Source: an uncultured Bacteroidota bacterium (GTDB taxonomy: Bacteria > Bacteroidota > Bacteroidia > Chitinophagales > S012-47). From it: 8,752 nucleotides of DNA. The stretch covers positions 1-8,752 of the forward strand of contig CAJXXO010000095.1 in the NCBI GenBank assembly GCA_913062655.1. Reading direction: 5' to 3'. A program made the position numbers and the translations under genes. Under the pieces are notes generated by a model that was given only the letters and a program-made list of their open reading frames with translations, searched no databases and was not told the DNA's origin. Of this stretch, positions 1-6,325 are shown piece after piece (within the stretch, counting starts at the first letter, position 1; every line of letters begins with the position of its first letter).

Positions 1-2
1 AA

Positions 3-824
3 TATAATTGGGCGACAAAAGATTATATATATGTAAATGGTAATCAAAATACTTCATTTGGAATAGAAAACATTACAAATATAAATAGCAATAATACAAA
101 TATTTTTATAAAGGAACTAAAAACTACTTTAAATAATATCAATCAATATCGTATCAAACAGAAAACCAGTGAACTGCTACTCGAAAAGAACAATATCATT
201 CAACAATCCCTCAATGAGAAGGAAGTTCTACTCCGGGAGATTCACCACAGGGTGAAAAATAACCTGCAATTCATATCCAGTCTGCTCAATCTGCAGTCCA
301 GGCATGTGAAAGACCCGGAGATCAATACCGTGCTGCAAGAAAGTAAGAACCGCGTCAATTCCATGTCATTGATCCACCAGCGACTGTATCAGGAGGACAA
401 CCTCACCGGAGTGGATATGGACGCCTACATCCACAAGCTGACAGAGAGCCTGCTGTATGCGTATAAGGTGGACAAACAGCGAATTCAAACTTCTATCCAG
501 GTCGATGATATCTGTCTGGAAGTGGATTCAGCTATTCCTATAGCATTGATCTTGAATGAACTCCTGACCAACGTTTTTAAGTATGCTTTTGCGGATCGCG
601 AAACAGGTAAGCTAGACATACAGCTTATTGACCGACAAGACACGCTCCAGCTTATTGTTGCCGATGATGGGGTGGGTATCCCTGATAAGGATACTGCGGC
701 ACGCAAAAGCTTTGGGTATAACCTTATTCACTCCTTGCTTCAAAAGGTGGGAGGTGAAATGCATATTCAGTCCCAAAAGGGCACACAGGTAACCATTGAT
801 ATCTCCCAATACAAAACCGCATAA
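3..824 (+). CDS. Sensor histidine kinase, HisKA_2 plus HATPase_c (5' truncated by window edge)
   Basis: This is the C-terminal 273 residues of a sensor kinase that should autophosphorylate on His and pass phosphate to the response regulator encoded 3 nt downstream. The frame is open from base 3, so the GTG at 252 is internal and the true start lies outside the window. Residues 1-40 are rich in Asn, Ile and Tyr. Residues ~40-78 look like a coiled-coil linker. The HisKA_2 H-box EIHHRVKNNLQ lies at 79-89, with His82 the likely phosphoacceptor. The ATPase domain shows an N-box NELLTNVFKYAF (185-196), a G1 box DDGVGIP (221-227) and a G2-like SFGYNLI (236-242). No membrane segment is visible here; the sensing part is missing. 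HisKA_2 kinases of Bacteroidota often carry PAS, GAF or TPR sensors, but which one applies cannot be told. The first ~150 bases are strikingly AT-rich compared with the rest of the gene. Family assignment is secure; the ligand is unknown. Confidence 0.93.
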   Translation, partial: YNWATKDYIYVNGNQNTSFGIENITNINSNNTNIFIKELKTTLNNINQYRIKQKTSELLLEKNNIIQQSLNEKEVLLREIHHRVKNNLQFISSLLNLQSRHVKDPEINTVLQESKNRVNSMSLIHQRLYQEDNLTGVDMDAYIHKLTESLLYAYKVDKQRIQTSIQVDDICLEVDSAIPIALILNELLTNVFKYAFADRETGKLDIQLIDRQDTLQLIVADDGVGIPDKDTAARKSFGYNLIHSLLQKVGGEMHIQSQKGTQVTIDISQYKTA

Positions 825-827
825 ACC

Positions 828-1571
828 ATGTCTACTGCCAATATTACCATTATGATCGTGGAGGATGATCCCATCATTGCAGAGGATCTCAAGTACTACA
901 TGGAGGATTTTGGATTTTCCCCTTTCCCACCCGTGTCAAATGCAGCGGACGCCTTGCGTTTGCTAAAGAATAGTCAACCGGATTGTATCATTTTGGATGT
1001 GTCGCTGGAAGGCGAGAAAGATGGCATACAACTGGCAGAAAAGATCAACACATTGTACGATTTACCCATCATTTTCCTTACTGCTCACCATGATCGATCC
1101 ACCCTTGACCGGATAAAGGCTACCCATCCAAGCGCCTACCTCGTGAAACCGATTCAGGAGTATAATCTGCTGACGAGCATCGAATTGGCCCTGTATAATC
1201 ATTCGCATAAAGCCCACACTGCCAAAGCAAAATCGCTGGAAGGAGATGATTTTGTTTCTGGCCAGCACTTTTTCATTAAGGTTAAGCAGCAACTGAAAAA
1301 GATACTGCTCACTGAGATTGATGCCTTTGAGGCCTACGATAACTACTCTTTTGTATACACAGGCGATCAAAAATTGATTATAGGCTCTACCTTGAAGTCA
1401 ATTGAGGAAAAGCTAAAAGACTTCAATTTTATCCGTATTCACCGATCTTACGTGGTCAATTTGCAATCTATCCAAGGGATTGAGGAGGATATCGTCTTGT
1501 TGCCGCAATTAAAGATTCCTATTGGAAAAACGTATAAGGAAGAGTTTATGAAGCGCATTCAATTGCTCTGA
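828..1571 (+). CDS. Two-component response regulator, REC-LytTR
   Basis: A 247-residue DNA-binding response regulator, the likely partner of the kinase just upstream. The receiver domain (about 6-123) has the acidic pair Asp13/Asp14, the phosphoacceptor Asp57 in ILDVSLEGEKDG, Thr85 in IIFLTAHHD and Lys107 in YLVKP, so all switch residues are present. A short linker leads to a LytTR domain (about 148-247), recognised by the motif FIRIHRSYVVNL and a C-terminal IPIGKTYKEEF. LytTR proteins bind phased direct repeats of about 9 bp. The ATG at 828 follows the kinase stop by 3 nt, with no Shine-Dalgarno sequence, which suggests one transcript and coupled translation. The gap immediately after the gene contains three 21-bp-spaced boxes that could be its own binding sites. 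The length is normal for the family. Confidence 0.96.
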   Translation: MSTANITIMIVEDDPIIAEDLKYYMEDFGFSPFPPVSNAADALRLLKNSQPDCIILDVSLEGEKDGIQLAEKINTLYDLPIIFLTAHHDRSTLDRIKATHPSAYLVKPIQEYNLLTSIELALYNHSHKAHTAKAKSLEGDDFVSGQHFFIKVKQQLKKILLTEIDAFEAYDNYSFVYTGDQKLIIGSTLKSIEEKLKDFNFIRIHRSYVVNLQSIQGIEEDIVLLPQLKIPIGKTYKEEFMKRIQLL

Positions 1572-1623
1572 ATCGTTTACCCTCGAATTTTCACTGTTCA
1601 CCAATACGAACATACGGTTCCCT
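1572..1623 (+). promoter_or_regulatory. Three phased AYNGTTYMCY boxes, possible LytTR sites
   Basis: Three similar 10-mers begin at 1572 (ATCGTTTACC), 1593 (ACTGTTCACC) and 1614 (ACGGTTCCCT). Their GTT cores sit at 1575, 1596 and 1617, exactly 21 bp apart. LytTR regulators typically bind direct repeats of about 9 bp with a GTT core, separated by 12-13 bp, which is the same phasing. The boxes start right after the stop of a LytTR regulator gene and lie upstream of a secreted-protein gene. They fit the published Gram-positive LytTR consensus only in part, so the assignment is inference from spacing and location. Confidence 0.35.
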
Positions 1624-1691
1624 TATAAATGCTAGGACAGGGTTTTCATTCCTGTGATTTTTGGGTCATTGTTACACCTAAATCGATCAGC

Positions 1692-2834
1692 ATGAGACGA
1701 GAACTACTCACACTTTGTTTGTTAGCCATGGGCTGGTTGCCTGTGGCACACGCGCAGTCTTCCATCTTGTGGATTGCCAAGGCAGCGGCTGGCGACATTT
1801 CTAACCATGTCTTTTACATGGAAAATGACACACTGGCCGGGAAGCCTGATTTACTACCCTTATTCATGCACAATTTCAACCCGTACAGTTCCTTTGGCAA
1901 ATATGTGAAGGTTAAACAAGGGCTATATTTTTCCAATAATAATTGGCGCCTTTTCAATCAGGATAAGTCAGATTTTGTAGAGGATTCTTACTACAACATT
2001 TGGGTGCCGGGTGCCAAGGAAGAGGTATTCAAACATTCCAGTGTACCATCCAACACCAATAGCAACCAGACCGTCATAGACCACCCCTCACTCAATGGTA
2101 ACCCGAATGCGATTGTTGTTATCAGTTCAAAATGGGAGGGCGGCTATGACACGTATTTCCAGGGCCTGTATTATAGATCGAAAGATAAACGCTGGCGCAT
2201 TTACAATGAGGGTGGCCTGGGAGAATTAATGGAGGAGGGCCGTCACTTTCATGTATTGGTGGCAGATAAGAGTAGCAGTGAATATACTTCCCTTCTCATC
2301 ACGGCTAATGCCAACAATACTGCGGGGCACGTTTTGACGATCGATAATGCAGCCATCAATGGCAATCCCGGTGCTATGCTGTTTGCTACACATGTATATA
2401 ATCCCGGAGGAGCTGGATCTGGTGTATACAACAACCATCCGGTAGGGGTGTATTACGCGCAAGGAAAATGGAAAATCTATAACGAAGACTTTGCACCCAT
2501 AGCTCCAGGTACCGCTTTCAATGTAATCGCTTTCCCGCAAGCCCCTGTTGCCACAAGTATTGAAAAACCATTAAAGACTACTGCCGTGAACATTTTTCCA
2601 AATCCTGCCCCTCGGAAGGGTTGGCTACAAGTAGAGCTGGACGTGGAGCAAACTAGTCCGGTGGAGTTGACCGTTTTTAATCTGATCGGTGAATGTATCT
2701 ACCGAACGGTATTGACAGGTGTAACCGGCAAGCAGATGCACGCTATAGAGCTCAATCGCTTTGACCGAGGCATGTATTTGGTGAAAGTGCAACAAGACAA
2801 CCAGTCTGCAGTACAAAAGCTGGTAATTCAATAG
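1692..2834 (+). CDS. Secreted triple-repeat protein with T9SS type A sorting domain
   Basis: A 380-residue exported protein of unknown function. I place the start at the ATG at 1692 because it opens a classic signal peptide (MRREL, hydrophobic core, AHA-Q, cleavage after about residue 21). The frame is also open from an ATG at 1629, but that would bury the signal peptide behind 21 residues. Three related ~70-residue units follow, at about 37-106, 125-190 and 211-280. Units 2 and 3 share LNGNP/INGNP, a Gly-rich turn, a GLYY/GVYY strand, a Trp-Lys/Arg-Ile-Tyr-Asn-Glu motif and a closing hydrophobic strand. Unit 1 is more divergent but keeps NWRLFNQD. The units resemble a domain of unknown function found in surface proteins (possibly DUF7452; I could not check). 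Residues ~298-380 form a T9SS type A sorting domain: IFPNP, a beta-sandwich, then GMYLVKV and KLVIQ. The protein should therefore cross the outer membrane through the type IX system. Its position after the two-component pair makes it a candidate target of that pair. Confidence 0.85.
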   Translation: MRRELLTLCLLAMGWLPVAHAQSSILWIAKAAAGDISNHVFYMENDTLAGKPDLLPLFMHNFNPYSSFGKYVKVKQGLYFSNNNWRLFNQDKSDFVEDSYYNIWVPGAKEEVFKHSSVPSNTNSNQTVIDHPSLNGNPNAIVVISSKWEGGYDTYFQGLYYRSKDKRWRIYNEGGLGELMEEGRHFHVLVADKSSSEYTSLLITANANNTAGHVLTIDNAAINGNPGAMLFATHVYNPGGAGSGVYNNHPVGVYYAQGKWKIYNEDFAPIAPGTAFNVIAFPQAPVATSIEKPLKTTAVNIFPNPAPRKGWLQVELDVEQTSPVELTVFNLIGECIYRTVLTGVTGKQMHAIELNRFDRGMYLVKVQQDNQSAVQKLVIQ

Positions 2835-2862
2835 TACCACAAACCATCAATTTCCCTTCGTG

Positions 2863-2901
2863 TAAGCGGATTGTCTCAGGATAATCCGCTTATTTCTTTT
2901 T
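2863..2901 (+). terminator. Rho-independent terminator of the T9SS-protein gene
   Basis: A perfect 10-bp stem TAAGCGGATT (2863-2872) / AATCCGCTTA (2883-2892) can extend inward through G-U, U-A and C-G pairs to a small TCAG loop. It is followed on the plus strand by a T-rich run (2893-2901). It lies 29 bp after the stop of the plus-strand gene. The right arm includes the stop codon (2890-2892) of the convergent helicase gene. No T tract follows the stem on the minus strand, so it looks one-directional. Confidence 0.8.
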
Positions 2902-4335
2902 CCGTCTTTTTCTGGGTGGTCCGTTGAACGAGCGCTTCTTTTTGAATTTGCTTTTATAGGGCTTGTTGCCTCGATCGTCAGAGAACTTTCTCTTTCTCTT
3001 TGGTTTAGCTGGCGTTGTATCATTCAGGTTGTGCGTACTTACCCGGTTGAACTTCTCCAGCTCAAAGGCCAGAAACTTGGCAATTAGTTCTTCTTTGGTC
3101 AGGCCACCAAACATCACTTCTGCCAGTTGCAGTATTTCCGGATCCGATACTTTTCGCGCAGAGGAGCGCAGTACCTTCTGCGCCCATCGCTCTGTGTGTA
3201 CGGCAGCGATCTGATCGGCATGGGGCACTGCAATAGGCGCAAAGGATACACCAAGCTGTCGCTCCAGGGCGTCTATTTTGTGTTTCTCGCGCTGTGTGAT
3301 AAAGGCGATCGATTGTCCCTCTCGCCCGGCACGAGCTGTACGGCCACTTCGGTGGGTATAGTATGCACTGTCGTCTGGCAGGCTGTAGTGAAATACGTGG
3401 GTCAGTTCATTGACATCAATACCCCTGGCAGCCACATCCGTAGCAATTAATACTTGGAGTGCATGCTCCTTGAAGCGCTTCATCACCCGATCACGTTGTG
3501 GCTGGTTAAGGTCGCCATGCAAGGCATCGGCTTTGTAGCCCATTTTCAACAACTCTTCGGCTAAGTGTTGCGTGTCACGTTTAGTACGACAAAAAACTAC
3601 CCCTTTAAGGTCTGGCTCTACATCGATAAACCGGGTCAGTGCCTCCATCTTATGCTTATGCTGCACCAAAGCATACAGATGCTCAATGTTGGTATTCATC
3701 GACTGATGCGCATCCACCTTTACTTCGAAGGGGGCAGACATATACTGATGTACAATGCGTTTGATCTCCTTGGGCATGGTGGCCGAGAAGAGCCAGGTCA
3801 TCTTTTCTTTCGGAGTAAAGCTTAGAATCTGATCCAGCTCCTCTTTGAAGCCCATATTCAACATCTCATCCGCTTCATCCAGCACCACCATCTGAACTTG
3901 CTCCAGCTCCACAGCTTTCCGCTTGATCAGGTCAATCAAACGACCGGGCGTGGCAATGATGACATGCTGTGGTCTTTTGAGTGCTTTAAGCTGGTTTTGG
4001 ATGGGTGCGCCACCATATACTGCCAGGATATTCAGCCCTTTTTGGTAGGTGCTGAAGAGCTCCAACTGTCCGGCAATCTGCTGACCCAATTCCCGTGTAG
4101 GGGCCAGAATAAGTGCCTGTGTGGCGGGTAATCCTACATCGATCTTGTCCAGCAATGGTAAGCCAAATGCAGCCGTCTTACCGGTACCTGTGTGCGCCAG
4201 ACCGATACAGTCGGTATAGCCATCAAGTAGGGTCGGAATTACGCGGGATTGAATATCGGTGGGGGTAACAAAGCCGTTATCGGCCAGGGCCTTCAGCAAG
4301 GGTGCTGACAGACCTAATTGAGAAAAAGAATTCAA
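2890..4335 (-). CDS. DEAD-box ATP-dependent RNA helicase
   Basis: A 481-residue cytoplasmic RNA helicase of the DeaD/CshA/RhlE type, which unwinds short RNA duplexes in ribosome assembly, RNA decay or cold adaptation. All core motifs are visible: a Q motif with Gln29, Walker A AHTGTGKT (47-54), PTREL (79-83), TPGR (129-132), DEAD (153-156), SAT (184-186), VVFCRT (246-251), ATDVAARGID (298-307) and HRSGRTARAG (328-337). The C-terminal tail (444-481) is very rich in Lys and Arg and is probably an unstructured RNA-binding extension. The start is TTG at 4335: MNSFSQLGLS matches the usual N-terminus of the family, and no ATG or GTG lies between it and the upstream in-frame stop at about 4429. Its stop codon is inside the terminator hairpin of the convergent gene. 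It is the last of the minus-strand genes, 88 bp after the pirin gene, and has a candidate promoter of its own. The sub-family (and symbol) cannot be fixed by eye. Confidence 0.97.
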   Translation of the reverse strand: MNSFSQLGLSAPLLKALADNGFVTPTDIQSRVIPTLLDGYTDCIGLAHTGTGKTAAFGLPLLDKIDVGLPATQALILAPTRELGQQIAGQLELFSTYQKGLNILAVYGGAPIQNQLKALKRPQHVIIATPGRLIDLIKRKAVELEQVQMVVLDEADEMLNMGFKEELDQILSFTPKEKMTWLFSATMPKEIKRIVHQYMSAPFEVKVDAHQSMNTNIEHLYALVQHKHKMEALTRFIDVEPDLKGVVFCRTKRDTQHLAEELLKMGYKADALHGDLNQPQRDRVMKRFKEHALQVLIATDVAARGIDVNELTHVFHYSLPDDSAYYTHRSGRTARAGREGQSIAFITQREKHKIDALERQLGVSFAPIAVPHADQIAAVHTERWAQKVLRSSARKVSDPEILQLAEVMFGGLTKEELIAKFLAFELEKFNRVSTHNLNDTTPAKPKRKRKFSDDRGNKPYKSKFKKKRSFNGPPRKRRKKK

Positions 4336-4357
4336 AATCGAAATTAAAAGTGAAGTG

Positions 4358-4387
4358 CAAAGGTCTTGTAAAAAATCGACAATTACA
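4358..4387 (-). promoter_or_regulatory. Candidate Bacteroidota-type promoter of the helicase gene
   Basis: On the minus strand GACCTTTG (4365-4358) matches the TAnnTTTG -7 element at all but its first position, and is followed by CAC as is common in this phylum. A TG dinucleotide (4387-4386) lies 20 nt upstream, as a weak -33 element. Transcription would start about 15 nt before the TTG start codon. The match is partial; the context (a gene with no closely coupled upstream partner) adds some support. Confidence 0.35.
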
Positions 4388-4423
4388 GTGCTACTTACTT
4401 TTTCCGAACAAATTGATGCTCAA

Positions 4424-5341
4424 TCATTTCAACGCAGGGCCAAACTTGCCTTGCTGATATTCCTGGTAGGCTCTGCGGAGTTCCTCTTCCGTATTCATGA
4501 CGAAGGGCCCTTGAGCAGCAATCGGTTCATTATTGCGTGGGGCGTGCCCAAACAGCAGCACGGCATCTGTAGATGCTTCTAGCTGCACGTTACCTCCTTG
4601 TGCTTCAAATTGGAGGAGTGTTTTTCCTTCCACGACCTGCCCATTCACCTTGAGGGTACCTTCTACCAGATAGCAGAAGATCTCTCTGTCGCTGGGGATA
4701 GAAGTAGAAAAAGTTGCTGAAGCATCCATGTACACGTAACTCATCATCACCCCGGTTAAGGATTGGTAAGCGCCTTCATGCTGACCCAGTTTCCCGGCTA
4801 CGAGGTGAATGCTGGTTTTTCCGTTGTCTTGTGTGATGACGGGTATTTGCTCTTTAGGCAGGCCTGTATATTTGGGCTCGGCCTCTTTCAACCGAGCAGG
4901 CAGGTTGACCCATAGCTGTAGAATAGATACCTCACCACCAGTCTGTTTGAACTCTTCTGAGGACAATTCAGAATGAATAATGCCTTTTCCGGCAATCATC
5001 CATTGTACACCACCGGAGGTGATTTTGCTCACATGACCTCGGTTGTCTGCATGCACCAGGTCACCCTTCAGGATAAAGGTGACCGTCTCAAACCCTTTGT
5101 GCGGATGCGGCCCAAAGGGTAATCCATTGTTATTGGGGCCATAGGTTTGTGGGCCATGATCATTGAGGAAAATAAAAGGATCCAGGCTACCCATGGGCAG
5201 GGCCTGCGTAGGGAAAGCTCTATAGGTGACCAAGCCGCCTACATCTGCTCGTTGCGGGCGGTGCAGGGCTTTAATGGGTCGTAAATCCTGTGCTTGCAAT
5301 AGTGTGCTCATTAGTAAAAGAAATAACCAACCTATGCGCAT
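4424..5341 (-). CDS. Pirin-family bicupin with signal peptide
   Basis: A 305-residue pirin homologue. The N-terminal cupin keeps all four metal ligands of the family: His79 and His81 in GPHPHKGFETV, and His123 and Glu125 in GKGIIHSEL, equivalent to His56, His58, His101 and Glu103 of human pirin. The C-terminal cupin ends with the typical NEPIAAQGPFVMNTEEE followed by a GKFG motif. Family members bind Fe(II) or other metals; some are quercetin 2,3-dioxygenases. What is odd is the N-terminus: MRIGWLFLLLMSTLLQAQ is a clear signal peptide (cleavage after Ala17). The protein should therefore be exported, whereas most pirins are cytoplasmic or nuclear. The ATG at 5341 is the only sensible start. 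It lies 49 bp after an exported ChaN-like gene on the same strand, which suggests co-transcription. The substrate is unknown. Confidence 0.94.
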   Translation of the reverse strand: MRIGWLFLLLMSTLLQAQDLRPIKALHRPQRADVGGLVTYRAFPTQALPMGSLDPFIFLNDHGPQTYGPNNNGLPFGPHPHKGFETVTFILKGDLVHADNRGHVSKITSGGVQWMIAGKGIIHSELSSEEFKQTGGEVSILQLWVNLPARLKEAEPKYTGLPKEQIPVITQDNGKTSIHLVAGKLGQHEGAYQSLTGVMMSYVYMDASATFSTSIPSDREIFCYLVEGTLKVNGQVVEGKTLLQFEAQGGNVQLEASTDAVLLFGHAPRNNEPIAAQGPFVMNTEEELRRAYQEYQQGKFGPALK

Positions 5342-5352
5342 GGTTTAGATGT

Positions 5353-5364
5353 TTGTTTAAACAA
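5353..5364. promoter_or_regulatory. 12-bp perfect palindrome upstream of pirin gene
   Basis: TTGTTTAAACAA is a perfect inverted repeat ending 12 bp before the pirin ATG (5341, minus strand). Its placement would let a dimeric repressor block transcription or translation of the pirin gene. AT-rich palindromes of this size can occur by chance, so function is inferred only from position and from the second palindrome beside it. Confidence 0.3.
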
Positions 5365-5374
5365 CTAAAATACA

Positions 5375-5388
5375 CTTTTGCGCAAAAG
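5375..5388. promoter_or_regulatory. 14-bp perfect palindrome between ChaN-like and pirin genes
   Basis: CTTTTGCGCAAAAG is a perfect 14-bp inverted repeat that starts 2 bp after the stop of the ChaN-like gene on the minus strand. It could be an operator. As RNA it would form only a stem with no room for a loop at full length, and no T tract follows directly, so a terminator is less likely. Centre-to-centre distance to the neighbouring 12-bp palindrome is 23 bp. Confidence 0.3.
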
Positions 5389-5390
5389 GT

Positions 5391-6242
5391 TTAGTAGGTA
5401 GTAGTCACATCTTCATCGACACAGAGGATAAAATCTGCTTTTCCCTCATACTCCTCCTCAAGGTTACTTATGTCGGCTTGGGTTACTGTAGAAATTGTAG
5501 CCACAGAGAGGTCGTCCTGGTATTGTGCCAGATACCAGACAATTCCTTCAAAGAAATCGCTGTGAAAGGCGCCATTGAAGTGGAGAAACATCGCATTCTC
5601 CTCCAGGTTTTGAACTATGCGGTGAGCCATAGTTGCATCTTTGATGGCTTGTGCTTTGACCAGTTTTGGAGAACCATGATCCCCCATCATATCTAGAATC
5701 TTCTGGTATTGCGGCAGCGTAATGTCAAAGGGAATAGGCAGGGGAGCGATCCATTGTTTTTCGTTGTCTGACAGGGTGTCCAGTGCACCAAAATCCTGCC
5801 GGTGAACCAACCGAGCATATCTGCGAGGGATATTAGTGGCAATGAAAGGCCGCTGATTTTGCTTAGCCCAGTCGATCAATGGCGCGTAGTCGGTTTTGTA
5901 GTTGGGCCACAGGCGTGCCAGGGTATCCAACCCGCGGTAGTCAATGCTATCAGCCAGGTACAACTCTAGCGCCTCTTGGTTGTCCGTTTCCATCATCTCT
6001 GCACCCAGCACCAGACGGTGATCTTCCGCCAGGTCTTTAGTTACTTCCAGTTGCAGCCAGTGGGCAATGGCATTGTTATGCAATTCGCCAAAGAGCACCA
6101 CATCCGCTTTGCCAATTTTTCGTAGCATTTTCTTGTAGGATACTTTTTTGCCCTTGGCATTGTACAAACGATAGGCGGGCTTGGATTGGGCGAAAGTACT
6201 TGTGGTCAACATCATCAACAGCAAAAGAGTAAGGAAACGCAT
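5391..6242 (-). CDS. Exported ChaN/DUF399-family (putative haem-binding) protein
   Basis: A 283-residue exported protein of the ChaN family (Cofac_haem_bdg, DUF399; EreA/ChaN and Tiki-like fold). Residues 1-18 are a signal peptide, with a TFA-Q cleavage site. There is no Cys after it, so unlike the Campylobacter ChaN lipoprotein it should be soluble or periplasmic rather than lipidated. Family motifs are VVLFGELHNN (48-57, His55) with a nearby His61, GAEMME (80-85), the WPNY...YAPL region (112-122), QAIKDATMAHRI (198-209) and HFNGAFHSDFFEGI (221-234, His227). ChaN binds haem pairs and is linked to iron uptake, but related proteins have other activities, so haem binding is not proven here. ATG at 6242 gives the signal peptide directly. 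It follows the asnA terminator and probably begins a two-gene unit with the exported pirin. Confidence 0.9.
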   Translation of the reverse strand: MRFLTLLLLMMLTTSTFAQSKPAYRLYNAKGKKVSYKKMLRKIGKADVVLFGELHNNAIAHWLQLEVTKDLAEDHRLVLGAEMMETDNQEALELYLADSIDYRGLDTLARLWPNYKTDYAPLIDWAKQNQRPFIATNIPRRYARLVHRQDFGALDTLSDNEKQWIAPLPIPFDITLPQYQKILDMMGDHGSPKLVKAQAIKDATMAHRIVQNLEENAMFLHFNGAFHSDFFEGIVWYLAQYQDDLSVATISTVTQADISNLEEEYEGKADFILCVDEDVTTTY

Positions 6243-6259
6243 AGTCAGCTTTTATGGGG

Positions 6260-6296
6260 TAAAAATATAAAGCCCGGACGAAGGCATCGCCCGGGC
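6260..6296 (-). terminator. Rho-independent terminator of asnA
   Basis: Read on the minus strand, GCCCGGGCGA (6296-6287) pairs with TCGTCCGGGC (6281-6272), a 10-bp stem with one G-U pair and a 5-nt loop. It is followed by TTTATATTTTT (6271-6261). It lies 29 bp after the asnA stop and before the ChaN-like gene, so asnA should end its transcript here. The T tract also reads TATATTTT (6269-6262), a partial -7 element that may serve the ChaN-like gene. Confidence 0.85.
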
Positions 6297-6325
6297 CACT
6301 TCCCGTAAAGAGGGAAAGAGTTCGG

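Noticed and set aside
252..824. GTG at 252 as start of the kinase gene
   Set aside because: It falls inside the HisKA_2 H-box (just after the HHR residues), and the same frame is open back to base 3, so the gene is cut by the window edge.
1637..1662. Possible terminator ACAGG-loop-CCTGT plus a short T run after the response regulator gene
   Set aside because: The stem is only 5-6 bp with a 9-nt loop and five Ts. It would also leave only about 30 bp for a promoter of the next gene, so I do not call it.
1629..1691. ATG at 1629 as start of the T9SS-protein gene
   Set aside because: It would place 21 residues before a well-formed signal peptide; the ATG at 1692 starts that signal peptide directly.
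3127..3450. Plus-strand open frames across the helicase gene, and similar antisense frames over the kinase, T9SS-protein, asnA and CBS-like genes
   Set aside because: All lie opposite or out of frame with genes that have clear family motifs, and none shows recognisable protein features.
4412..4424. Small dyad ATTGA-TGC-TCAAT at the end of the pirin gene
   Set aside because: Five AT-rich base pairs and no following T tract; too weak for a terminator.
6300..6316. Hairpin TTCCC/GGGAA between the asnA stop and its terminator
   Set aside because: Only 5 bp and no T tract; the strong stem next to it explains termination.
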